Shown: positions 47,401 to 59,700 of the stretch, piece after piece
Position numbering within the stretch: position 1 is the first letter of the stretch
Layout: the number at the start of each line of letters is the position of its first letter
Made by a program: the position numbers and the translations under genes
DNA from: Rhabdornis inornatus
Taxonomy: Eukaryota > Chordata > Aves > Passeriformes > Rhabdornithidae
Reading direction: 5' to 3'
Assembly: GCA_013397075.1 (NCBI GenBank)
Contig: VWZS01005960.1
Span: 759,430-823,429, forward strand
Length of the DNA: 64,000 nucleotides
Notes under the pieces: generated by a model
The model's input: the letters and a program-made list of their open reading frames with translations, nothing else
What the model was told of the DNA's origin: nothing
The model's database searches: none

Positions 47401-49461
47401 GTTTTTTGCACTGACAGATACCACCAGCTCTTTAAAGAAGTGTTTACTTAGGTCCATGAAGGCTTCTTAGTGTGATGTGCAACTGTAATGCACAATGAGC
47501 ACTTCCTCAGCAAGCAATTTAATTGGGTTTTTCCCCTCTTCTTTCAAAGGTAGATACTATGACAGGATGTGAGTAATTAGAAAAAAAAAAGGCATCCTGT
47601 TGTCCCAAACTGGCACTCATAGGCACTTTTTAAACATACTTTAGGTGAAAAGGCAGACATTTTAGCATCTTCGTAGGGTTTCAGTGTTTTTGTGCCATTC
47701 TTTGCATGAGTACTACAGCTCTTCCATACATTGCAATTTAGGTGGTTGCTCCTTGCAGTTCCAAAAAGCTTCTGAACTTTAATCTCCTCCTCAGAGCTCC
47801 CCACAGATGAGGTCAGGGGAAATAGCAGCACTGTGCCATTGAGCGCTGTCAGAAACACTGTACACACACAAAACATAAATTTAAAATATTCCATCTTAGG
47901 CTGTAACATTGAAGGCATGTTAAATAGCCAAGACATTCAAGCAGGAAATTAGCTCATTTGTGTTTGATGGAAATATTTATATGTCACTAAGATAATATCC
48001 TTAATTGCTTTTCATCTTTGTACAGTTTCACTATTTGCTATCTAGTTAGTTTATTTGACACTAAATTCAGCTGTGAAAGTGAAAGGAGATTATTTAGGTT
48101 CAAGTTCTAGCTATACTGCAATAGCAAAATGCTGAAATGTTTACATTGCAAGCAGAGCAGAAAACATGTACATAGGGAAAATATGGTTATAGTTCATATG
48201 AGTTACGAATGAATTTCTGTTAAAAATTCCATTTTGGATCCTGAGTTGGAACATAAACTTTCACCATGGCAATCAACAAGATAACCGCACATACATGCTG
48301 CTTCTTTTCTGTATTTTTTGGAAAGGAGACCTGAGTAAAAGCAGAATTCTTTCCTTATCCTGAAGTTAGGAAATATAGTTAAGACCAGGTCCTTGACAAT
48401 GGGCCTTTTACATGGATTTCCTAAGGAGAACCACATCTGGGAAGGGAACTTGGCAAATATTGTATTGTCTTGTGCCAGAAGAAGATGTGATGTTTTGGAC
48501 TGAAATGTCTACAATTATTTTGTATTTCATTATTTGAAAGGAACTTTTATTTCCATATTTTTCAGTACAGGTACTAATTTTTCGTCTCCACCCACACACA
48601 TACATAGCCAGATTAATTGTTCTTCTCTAAAAAATTATTTTAAAATTATTTCTTCTCATTCTAAAACACTCGTAGGTTTCAAAAAAAACAATTTTCCAGA
48701 AAACATTGCCAATAAACAAAACCTCAGAATATACAGATGAGAAGTAATTTCTTTAGTTGCTTGGTTTTGGTTGTTGGGTTGTTATTTTTTAAGATATGTT
48801 TATCTTTTTATTATTTTTTTTTTTTTTACTGCTCAGACTTACCTATAAAATCTGTAAAAAGTGTACAGGAACCTTGTCTTACACTGTTTCTGTAAAGAAC
48901 CATCTTATAATAAACACTCTCGACTTAAAATTCAGGAATAAAGATTTGTATGTAGCTGTCTTCAGTAATACTGATATTGCCACACATTTAAATTAGCTTG
49001 GCAATTATTTTGGGAAGAGCTCAGCTGGGATAATCATCTGAAGGATTTTACTTGCATGCCAATTGTTTCACTGCTTTCTGCCAGCTCTTCTCACCCTACA
49101 CGAAAGTCATAAATCCTGCTTACAGCACACTGCTGAATATTGCCAGCAGCTTCAAATTGGCTGCTCCAGGCAGACAAGCAGGATTTGGCCTGAATCATGG
49201 ATGACAAAGTGTTCTTAATTGGCACTCAATTTTCAAAGATAAAAGATCACCCTCCCTACCTTCCTCATGTCCAGGATTGGCACAGAAAACTTTTGTGTTG
49301 GTGTGAGTCACCAAATGGTGTATGAACAGGCTTTTGTCCCTTCCAAGGGTGAAACTATTGCTGTAAAAGGAGTTCAGGATTTTCCTTTGGTGTTTATATG
49401 GAATCTAAACCCTGTCCCCACCTACTAGGGTAAGATGCCCGGGGACATCTGCAGCTCATAT
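44401..49461. other. noncoding flank upstream of NDUFA9
   Basis: AT-rich. A long T-run at about 45891-45914 is a simple homopolymer. A minus-strand frame at 47577-47936 contains a Met followed by a hydrophobic, signal-peptide-like stretch but matches nothing I know. No CR1 recognised in these 5 kb. Confidence 0.5.
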
Positions 49462-49883
49462 TGATGCCTTAAGATTTTAGCTTTTATATTTTTCAGATCC
49501 TGTACTGCATTAGTGTATAACTCTGAACTCCCATGCCTCTTCACGTTTTGGTCAGGCAAAACAATCCTTCCAGGCCTGAGAACCAAGGATACCCTCTGCC
49601 TCAGGCTCCAAAAATTATAAACAAAAGTGAATTGGGGGGAAGAGCAAACTGGGGGTCCATGACTTCATTACCTGAAGCTGTAACTGGAGAATTAACCCCT
49701 GATATACAAATAGACTAAATTTATATCTGTGTGTAAAACTCATGACCATTGTCCATCTGGGGTGTAGCCTCTGGAAGGCTTTCGGCTGCCCAAAGTATAT
49801 CTTCTGAAGGCCTTTAATAAATACCCACTTTATTCTCCTAACTCTGCCTGTCCCCTGTTCTAGGTAGCCACTCCAAGGCATCA
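49462..49883 (+). mobile_element. solo LTR of an endogenous retrovirus (ERVL-like)
   Basis: Starts TGATGCCTT and ends AAGGCATCA, a perfect 9-bp terminal inverted repeat bounded by TG and CA, 422 bp apart; the pairing extends to 12 bp with flanking bases. An AATAAA polyadenylation signal lies at 49816-49821 near the 3' end, as in an LTR. No gag, pol or env sequence and no second LTR are seen nearby, so it is a solo LTR left by recombination. The five flanking bases (CATAT and ATAAA) do not form a perfect target duplication. The internal text resembles LTRs I associate with songbirds; the family name is not certain. Confidence 0.8.
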
Positions 49884-51189
49884 ATAAAACAAACACAGCA
49901 GAGAGAAAACCTTGAATTCCAGGTTTTCCCCAGATGCTACCAAGATGTGCCTGCTACCTGGGAACTGAGGACAAAGGTACACATGAAAATTCATAGGCTG
50001 CAAAATAATTCCACAAGAGCACAAGGACCATCTCAGTACTTGCTGCCAAAAGCATTCTAAACCCCTGTCCTGGATTCCTGTGTGAAAGATCCATCCCTTG
50101 CCTCACAGAGGCTGATTTGAAGGTGATTTTCTGGAATCACAGCACGTTATTCCATCAGCCATCTTGTCAGCTTGGGGGATGAGAAAGCTGCAATGCCATT
50201 GCCCCTTAATTGGGTACGTTTTCAGCATGTTGATTCCAGTGCAGCCTCATCATTCACCAGACCTCCTCCAAGGACAGGAGAGGAGGGGCAGAGAGCAGAG
50301 AGAGCACTCCTGGCAGTGCTGCTGAGGTGTTCATGAAAAGAGAAACTCATTTTATTGCGAACAGTAACAACATTTTCCTCTAGCCTGATTTGTGCTAGGA
50401 AGCAATTGTGTGAAATATGTTCCAAAGAAACAAAAGGAACGCTATGAAAATGAAAAATGCTTAAAATGGAGACATGTAAGAGGAGAAGCCATGAAATTTT
50501 TATTAGTTATGTTGTTCATAAAAGTGGAATATCAGAAATTCTTACTTGTTTCAATGATCTAGGTATGGATAATGTAAGTTACATTTCTCACCTAATAATA
50601 ACTTCTGGCTTATGCTACTTTAAAAACAATTTCCTTAATTTAAATAATAGCCAAATCATTCTTTTATGCCAAAAAGGAATTTGCCCTAATTTTTTCACAA
50701 TTTTAACTTTTCACACTTATCAGTTAAAATTGAAGTGACAGTATATCAACAGTGCTTTGTGTTCCTAGGCACAAGTAAAAGCTTCCAAAATACAAAAAGA
50801 ATGTTTATGCAATTAATGAGATATGGACATTTTAAAATTGCCCACATTGCAAGGAGCAACTGTGAAAAGGAGTCGAGGGGAGGAGACGCTGCATTCTGGC
50901 ACAGATCTGATAATAAAAGGACATCACCAGCTCTGTGTGGGTGGTTGTCTGTGCTCCCACAAGCTTCCCAATACTCTTCCCATTATGTTTTAATTCTTCT
51001 GTACTCTATATTTCCTAGATATTCTGATTGATGCAATGGGAGCAGGGTTGCATAGCAGAAATTATCAGTGTACTCAGTATATTGACCATGTCTGAAGCTC
51101 CACTTGGCCTGAATTAAGATTTCCTTAGAATCTAACGTAAGATAGCTTTTTAAAATAAATAAATAAAAAAAAAAGAATACCTAAAAACT
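49884..51189. other. intergenic, nothing recognised
   Basis: AT-rich noncoding sequence. Confidence 0.6.
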
Positions 51190-51278
51190 TAAAAAGAAAG
51201 AAAAAGGAATGGGGAAGGGAAGGGAAGGGAAGGGAAGGGAAGGGAAGGGAAGGGAAGGGAAAAGGGAAGGGAAAAAGA
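51190..51278 (+). repeat. (GGGAA)n microsatellite in an all-purine tract
   Basis: About ten GGGAA units from 51211, followed by two interrupted units, inside an almost purely purine run. The short open frame read through it (repeating GREGK) is an artefact. Confidence 0.95.
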
Positions 51279-53439
51279 GCAGCAAACATTTGCTATTTTA
51301 CTGTTCTCCTAAGGACAGACTTTTAAAAGGTTTCTCTGGTATCCGTACTCCCAGGTCATGTTTTCCAGTCAGGTACAGTCTGAGTTACTCAAAATTTTGA
51401 AGACATTTGCCTTTGACACTTGAGCGCTGGTTTTATTTGGTGACTTTTCACAACCTTTTGGCTTTCTTACTTACTCAAGACTGGCTTTGTGCTGCTTCCC
51501 CTCAGAGATGCATCATAAAGGGCTGCAGAACTGAGGTGTGTTTTAAATTACCTTAGAACTGACAAAAGCCACAATGAAAGTATTTTTCCATATTCCATAT
51601 TCCTCACACAGGTATTAGAAAATCAACAGCCTTTAAATAATAGCAATAATATTAATATTTTATTACTGTTTGGCAATATATTTATACACAATTACACCGT
51701 AAGATTTTGTTTAAAAATTATTTTTAACACATTTAATTTCTGTTTTTTAATTAGATTTTCTAATAGAAACAGCTTCAAGAACTTTAGAAATATTGGGGAA
51801 AGGCTTGCAATATCATCAAGCATTCTTACTTTATGCAGCTATGTACAGATCTGCAGTCTTCACACAAAAGAGAAGATTCACACTAGAGTTAGAATAGAGA
51901 TAACTGACACAGCTACAAAACTAGAACCAAGAATAACTGCAGTTACAGCATTTCTACATCTCTGACATGTACTGAAGAGCATTTATGTGAAATTGCTGAT
52001 TTTTAGGAGCACATCATATTGCACTCACTGCATCTTTCTGTCTCCCAAAGTTGTTACAAAAAGCCAAAAGCTCTGAGTATTTTGTGGAATTATTTCTGAG
52101 TTTTTGTTCCTTCATTTGGGTAATTTTGTAATTTTACCTTCTCTTAGTGTTAAGTGGGGGAAGGGAAGATGCTGAGGCTGTAGGGATTGTCTCATTTTTG
52201 GACTTGGGTTTTGTTTAAGGCTTTATAAGTCAGTGTGGCTAGATTAATTTCTAGAATTTGACAATATGGATTTTTATCTCAAGATACATATTTTTTATAG
52301 TTGAGAAATTATGAAGATTTCAAATATGAGGAACTTAAAATATGTGTAAAAATGCAGGAAAATAAAAATCTCAGCTTTTTCTGAAATAATAAGTGGCAGC
52401 AAAATGTTACAGGCCATGCTACTGTGCAATGTGACTCCTCAAAAATAATTGCAAAAAATGTCTCAGCACTCCCTTTTATTTCTAGTTGTGTTTCTCTTAT
52501 ACAGAGCAGCATGTCACATTTCCTGTAATCTGTTTTTGAAAAACTGAAAGCTTGGAAGTTTGCTTTACTCTTTTAAATCTGCTCATTAAGATATAGAGAC
52601 TTTGCACTCCGCAGAGACCTCTGTTCAGTTATTGAGTGAATTATTTATAACCCACTTAAAGGGAGTATTGCTGTAAAATATTTAAATGTAGTTTAGCCTC
52701 TGAATCAAAGTCAATATAAACCAGACTGGTTTTGCCAAAGGGAATTCCATGTTACACAGATTCCCTTTCTACTCTAAAATTTTTCTATTAGGATAATTTT
52801 TTTAGCAGGACAGTGTTTATCTCTGAAGAGTGTTCAATACATGTGTATTTTATTTGAAAAAAAAAAACCCACAGCTGTATTAATAAAAATGCAAACACAA
52901 ATCCCAACAAAACCTGTTTACACCCACACAGCCTTTGGCAGTTTCATAAACAAGTTCCACAAAGAGTTTAAATTTTTGTAGATTTATTTAAAATGGCCTG
53001 TCTTCCAGAAAATTATGTTTCATATTCGAAGCTCATTTGGGATAATGACTATGTACCTTATTATTGTATTTATGAGAGAAAAAAATGTCCTGAACCATAA
53101 AAATCCAAAATGTTTCATGGAAAATGTGTGTTTTCCTGCTCACCATTTTGATCACTCAAGGTATCAAATTATTTATGCAAATAGTGACAGCAAATTATTA
53201 GCAAAAGCAGTTTTTGGAAATGTTCACTTTCCTGATGGCAGCTATGAAGGCTTCAAGGTTGGAACCCAAGGCCTGAGTAATTGAGGGGGGCAGCAAAATT
53301 ATATTTAACCTATTTCATACATTTGAAAATTTAGTGTTTCTTTTCTTTAAGAATTTAGAATTGCCAACTAGATAGTAAAATCCTGTATTTATTGTGCTTG
53401 CAAAAGGTGATTTTTCTAAACCCAAATCCATGCTTACAC
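51279..53439. other. intergenic, nothing recognised
   Basis: Very AT-rich; A/T homopolymers but no recognised repeat or exon. Confidence 0.6.
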
Positions 53440-53700
53440 ACAGACACACAGATGGCCAAGTCCACCCTGAGACTGATCAATCCCATCTTGCCACCCAGCC
53501 CAGAGCACTGAGTGCCACATCCAGTTGTTCCTTGGACATCTCTAGGGGCTGGAGACTCCACGCATCCCTGGGCAGCCCCTTCCAGTGCCTGGCAGCCCTT
53601 TGCAGCCCCTGTGCCCCAGCCTGGAGCTGCAGGGCCTTGGTGTGACCCAGGGGCAGGACCCAGCACTTGGCCCTATTGAGCCTCAGAGGAAATGTGTGAC
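53440..53700 (-). mobile_element. CR1 LINE fragment
   Basis: Complement-oriented: CAGCCCAGAGCACTGAGTGC, TTGTTCCTTGGACATCTCTA, ATCCCTGGGCAGCCCCTTCC, CAGGGGCAGGACCCAGCACT and TGGCCCTATTGAGCCTC. The only CR1 recognised to the right of 43.2 kb. Confidence 0.8.
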
Positions 53701-56700
53701 TTTGCACAACCATGCCTGGTTAAAGGGCAAAAAGGAGAAGAGCTGGGCTGGAGCAAGGAGCACATATTCTGATCACCCCTTCTTTTGTCCATTGCTGCAA
53801 ACACTTCTTTGTCTCTGCTGTGCTCACCACAGAGCCAAGTCCTTTCCTCAAGGGAAAGGCAATTTTTTTCCTTATTTAAAACAAGAACCTGGAAGAGCTC
53901 CTGGTGAGTGGACAGCAATAGACACTTGGCCCCTCACTTACAAGCCTTTCCCTGGTGCTCAGTGCACATACTGAGCTAAATTGTACAGTTGTATGCAAAT
54001 GATTAGCAAATGTAGAAGACAGACTTGCTGATAACGTGCATAAACTCTCACCCAGAGGTGCACAAAGTTTGACAGTGATGTCACTGCTGATAAAAATGTA
54101 AGGAAGAAAGGAGGCAAGTGAAACCCTGCCTAGTGAAAAGGGAATGTCACATCATTTTAGCATGACCAGAGACGCTTTGGATACAGGGAATGGAGGTTGA
54201 GCAGGGACCACTGACTCTTCTGTGCCAGGATCAAACTGAACAGGAAGTGAGAGCTGAGCACAAAAGAGCTGCTGAGCTAATTTATATTTAATAATTTTAA
54301 TTATTCCTGGAGCTAATAATTATGTGAACAAATGCAGTTTTAACTTACAACATACAGTCCCACCTTCCCCTTTTCCCTCTGTCAGCATAGCTGACACCTG
54401 TCTAAGGTTTACCAGCATTTATCACAGCAAAATCCTCTGCACTGGGAGAAACACCGTGAGAAACTGCCAGAAGTTTTCCTCCTGAGCTGTTAACCCTGCA
54501 GATGAACTTCAGACTTGCATCATTTGTAGTGAGAACACCTGAGAACACCTGTGACAGGCCAAAAGGCAAGGAGTTACTGCTGAAATAGATTTGTTTCAAG
54601 AATGTGCATCCCAGCATACTCCATTTGTTCAGCATCTTTGCACTGTTAAGGCACACTGTGTGTTTGCTTTTTTGGGTCGCTTACAGTCTTACACGAAAAC
54701 AGCATGCTGAATTTAAATTCAAAGGGAGAGAGGTGTGCAGGAAATGGATGGAGACATCAGAATTTGCAGCTGCGAGAGAAAGAAAGGGGTGTCTGTCATG
54801 CCCAGTCCAAATTCTTCCAGCTGCAAGAGACAAGCAATTGATTTTATAGGAAATCTGCGTTTCCTCATTTGCAGAGAAAATTGTTCAAGAAGTTGACATC
54901 AATTTAAATATCTGGCACAAAGAGATACATACTTACATGATGCCTTTTGCCATAAAATATCTCATAAATATATCTCTCAACAGCTAGAACAGACAACTCT
55001 ATTGCTTGCCAGCATTATTTTAGTCATGCAGAATATACTGCACATTTTCTTGGTGAGATTATTTGGTGAAATTAAACCAAGACCAGAAATCTTGAGAATT
55101 TGTGTATGAATATTAACTTAGCAAACAGCAACATCCATAGCAATGGCCAAAGCCAAATACTTAGGGCTTCATTAAGTAAAATTTGTACCACATAGGACTT
55201 GAGCAGTAGAAAACAATCCTGGTACTGGATACTAAAAAAAAAGGTAAGTATAAGATTTTAAAATATGCTCGCATTACATAGAATTACTCATTTATACTTC
55301 AGAAAGTAGCAGGATGTATTCCTGAACAGGATGAAGTCAATTTCAAGCAGAGTAATTAGGGATAAACAGCTGCAAGAGATGGAGTGGAATCTCTTCACAG
55401 GAAAAATTATACAGCTTGAGAGGCTGGTTGGCTGCCAGAAACACAGTTGTCACCCCTTGCCATTTGTCTTTGTGGGCAATGCTGCAAGAATAACAAGTGA
55501 AATTTAGAAGCAGAATAAAGACGGGTGTGACAGCCCTGGAGGATGAAAGTCCCAGATGTGGAGGGGAACAAGCTGGATACAGAGCTCACCTTGTTTAACC
55601 ATGCATCCTCCATATTCCAGCCTGGGTGAGTTAGAAATATGTCAAAGGTTTTAGTAACAAAAACATCAACTCAACATACTAAATGTTTAAGATACACAGA
55701 GAAATAAAATTGAATTCTTACAGGATGCTGCTTGTTGGAGTCCAAATCTAGGCTTTGCAATATTAAAAGCCTTGGAAGACAAGACCATCTGAACACAACG
55801 GAACTGCTTCTGGAAAAAGAAAGCACACTTTGCTTTTGGGAAAGAACAAAATTCAGGAAAGGACTGAAAGCCTTGATCTATTGACTCATGTGGTTTGCTT
55901 TAATTTCTTCAACTGACCAATGTAATCTGGTTATTTATGCTCCTAAACAAGGTGGAGGCTAGGTGGAGCATAGGACATTTAAAACAAATAAAATTTAAAC
56001 TGGCTCACATGAACGAAGTACAAACCAAATATACCATCTAACCCCCAAGGCAGATGCTGGATTGACCATCCAGATGCTGGTTACTCATCCTGCTCAAATC
56101 CCTCTCCTGTGTTTCACACAGCTGGAAGAAAGAAGACAAAAGGGACTGACTGCTCTATTGGTGCATAGTAAGATACACTAGATAAACTCCTTTTCCAAGA
56201 GTAGATCTGCTGCAATCATATATTGGGAATATTCTTTGTTTCCTTCACAAAGAACAGTAACTGCTTCTAGAGAGACAAATCCCTGCATCTGGAAGGTGGA
56301 GGATTTACCAAGAGCTTCAGACCTTGCCTGTAGTATCTTTACTTACCCAAGCATTTTAAAGACAGATTTAGCAGAAACATTCAGCCTTCTTATTACTGGC
56401 CAGCCTTCATTACTTCTGAAACAAGAGAACACACAGGATCAAACAATATGTTGGCTGTAAGATGATTCCAGCTTCTTGATTTTCATGGAAACCCAATTTG
56501 TGCTCTGCTCCTTCACTGGCTGAGTTCATACATTTAGAGCGGGCTGTCTCATTTTCACAGACCAGGAGATGGGTTAGGGGTGCTCCAGGCCTGTGGTGTG
56601 TTACTGGAGATATTTACCTGCCCAATGTGGAATATGGAATGCAGGAATGTGCATGAAAACAGCAGCTGCCTCGAAAGAACAGTCTCCAGAGTGCTCAGAG

Positions 56701-59700
56701 AAACCAAAGGCTTACAAATGCACAGCTTGCTTCCAGCAAAGCTGGTAAGGACCAGTCTTCCTTGACTGGGCTGGACCTGGGGTATCCCAGAGATAGGATC
56801 TATATCCCAGTTTGGGAAGTACTAGGAAGATTCATAAAGCTGGAACTCTGGGGAGGTCACAGGGCAAGCATTTTTCTCCAAATGCATAGCTACAAATATG
56901 TATCAGAGGAACACTTCCAATTCTTTCCAACATTGCTTACAGACCTCACAGATCATATAATTACAGTCATAGCATTTTCAGCATTTATTCTGCTAAATAA
57001 ATAGTATTTATTCAGCATTATTCTATTAAGCTAGAGCTACATTTCAGACCTAATGCAATTATTACATTTATGGAGATGTGCTTCCCTGTCCTGTGTGATG
57101 TATATGAAGTCTGAGAAAAATACTAAACACAGACAAACAAACTGAATCTTGAACTCCTATGGATGTCCGTGGTACTTTGTATAAATGAGAAATGTATCCA
57201 TCTTAATGTCCTCTCCATCAGCAATGCAAGTGCAGGTTCAACACTGGGAATGAAAATTCAAAGTGTCTCCTGAGATCGCACCTTAGGCAATTGTGGTGAT
57301 TTGATGGGTGATTTTTATCTAGTGCAAGTCCCATATAGGTTCTGCTTTTGTGTGGGACAAATTGTATACAAATATTTAAGAGTTGTTTAAATTGGTTGTG
57401 GTATTATGTGAGAGATTTTAAGTTCAGCATCCTCTGGGGAAGGACCACTGATCTTTATAAGGATTATGGTGCCAAAATAATTCCATGGATGGCATTGGTG
57501 CAGGCTGATTCCCTTGCCATATAAAAGCTCATTAGAAACCACAGGGATTCTTTGTTCATGTTCTTGTAGTGCCATCTAGCTTACATAAACTGCTTACAGT
57601 TTTCTGATATTTTAATAAAACCTTTTGGCATAGTACTGGTAATTTATTTCATTATAATAAATATTATATAAATGCTAAACACAGGCACAACAAGGAGAAC
57701 AGAAATTGCCAAACAAAACTTTGCTAAAAACACAGTTATGTTTAGGGAATAAAGATGTGTGTGTAGTGGGCTGAGTTGGCTGCCTATCCTTATTAAACAG
57801 CCAAGGAATTGTGCAGTGTCACATGAAGTGCAATAAATAAAATTAAAACGCAAATTACAGTCATTCAAAGAATTCCCAAGGTCTGTATGCAATTTCAAAG
57901 TACTTAGTACTTGTTTTCAGGCCCAGCTGCTTCCAGATGTGCTGTAAGCACATAAGTAGTCAGAGTAGGAAGGATGAGAGGGGCTCATTTGTCTGCATGC
58001 TTGAAATCTGAGAAGAATTTGCAAGCTCAGACTGTATCTAGCCAGGAAAGCAGGATCAGGGTTTTCAGTGTAGTTGACAAGAGTGGTGTAATCAACCACA
58101 TAAACTCCATAAATACATAAAGGATCCAAGTTCAGCTCCTGAGTGAAACTCTTTTTGTCCTGGCATTTATGAATATAAACCATCCCCTATGAGTTTTGTA
58201 TCTCACATGGGGTAATACAGTCTTCTGATGTAATTACACAAAGTGCTTAGAAATACTTACCTAAGTTATATATGATCTGTTACATTAGACAATCAGGTGG
58301 GGGCATTAATGGTTTCATGTACATGGCTTGAATCAAGAAAAAATTACCATTTGGTATTAATTACACTTGTGATTGTCTCAGACTATCCCAAACTGTATAT
58401 GTGTTTATCTACATGGAACAATTCCCTATGTCATTTGGGTAAAACCACATAGTCTCTGTTACTCTTACTCAAGCTTTAGGGTTGTGATCATAGGACAAAC
58501 ATAATGGAAGGGCAATACCAGGCACTGCTTAGAGTGTTTTGCCTTACTTAAAACAATTTAATGCCTTTTCATTTCCTAAATACCTTAAAAAAGCACCCCA
58601 TGACAAATCATTTTCAGGGAAGTCCTGTACGAGGAACCACTGTTGAATGCAGTAAGAGAAATTCCTGTTAAATCGTGTGGATAGCCCTGATCATCTGGGC
58701 TGAGGGAAGATTAATTTCAACTGGACGAGGCACAAATGCTCTTTAGATGCTCAGGGGCTGGACAGCCCCACCACAGCAGGGCACATTGTTTAACAGTGCA
58801 GATAGAGAAGCCAAGAATAGGAATATTCCCCCCTGCCCTCAATCCATTATCCATACCCCTCATATGAATGTTGTGCAGTGAGAAGATGATTTAAATTACC
58901 AGTGAATGTTGGCACAGAGTGAAAATATAAATAAATATAGATAAGAAAAAAGGAAGATCTGTAACAGAAGAAAAGTATTCCTCTGAAATACTGTCCTGAT
59001 TCATGCTGAGAAAAACTATGCTGGACTAAGATCTAAGATGTATTTTTTGTAGCAGATAATGTGTCATGTCCATCACAACAAGTAAACTGGACTCACTACA
59101 CCAAAAGGTCCATCCAACAATTCCCCAAAATAATTGGGCAGCATAAACCTGTTTCCAGTCCTTTACTGTAATTATTTGGAAAGGTTTAAGTCACTGTTTA
59201 ATAGGGCACAGTGAGGCTCTCACCACCACACTACTGAAAAAAAAACAACAAACCAAATCAAAGCAAGACAACCACTGCTAGGATCTTTAGCAGTTTTTCT
59301 GAGGTCTTCCCAATTATCCCAAGTTTTTTCTTACCCTTTGTCTGCAAAACAGAAGAGAGATTGTTCTGTTTCAGTGGGTCACTTCAGAAGGCTTTTATGT
59401 TGGGAATGAGGCCCACTGGGAAGTTTGAAAGGGAAGTAGAGCTACTTCAGACATATTTTTCTCCCTTGTCTCCAGACAGCTCCATTGAAATTATATGGGA
59501 AATTATATGGGAAATTACAGACTGGTATGACAGAGCCTCTCCTTTGAAACTACTCCTGAGCAGACATTGATTCACAACTAGGGGCATCTCTGTGTTGGAA
59601 GCTAAAAATAGAATTGCAGAGATGTGCACTGGTGTAAACATGAGCACTTAATTTTCTGGCATCCTGAGTCCTAGAGAGTGCCCTGTGCATGTTGAAAGGC

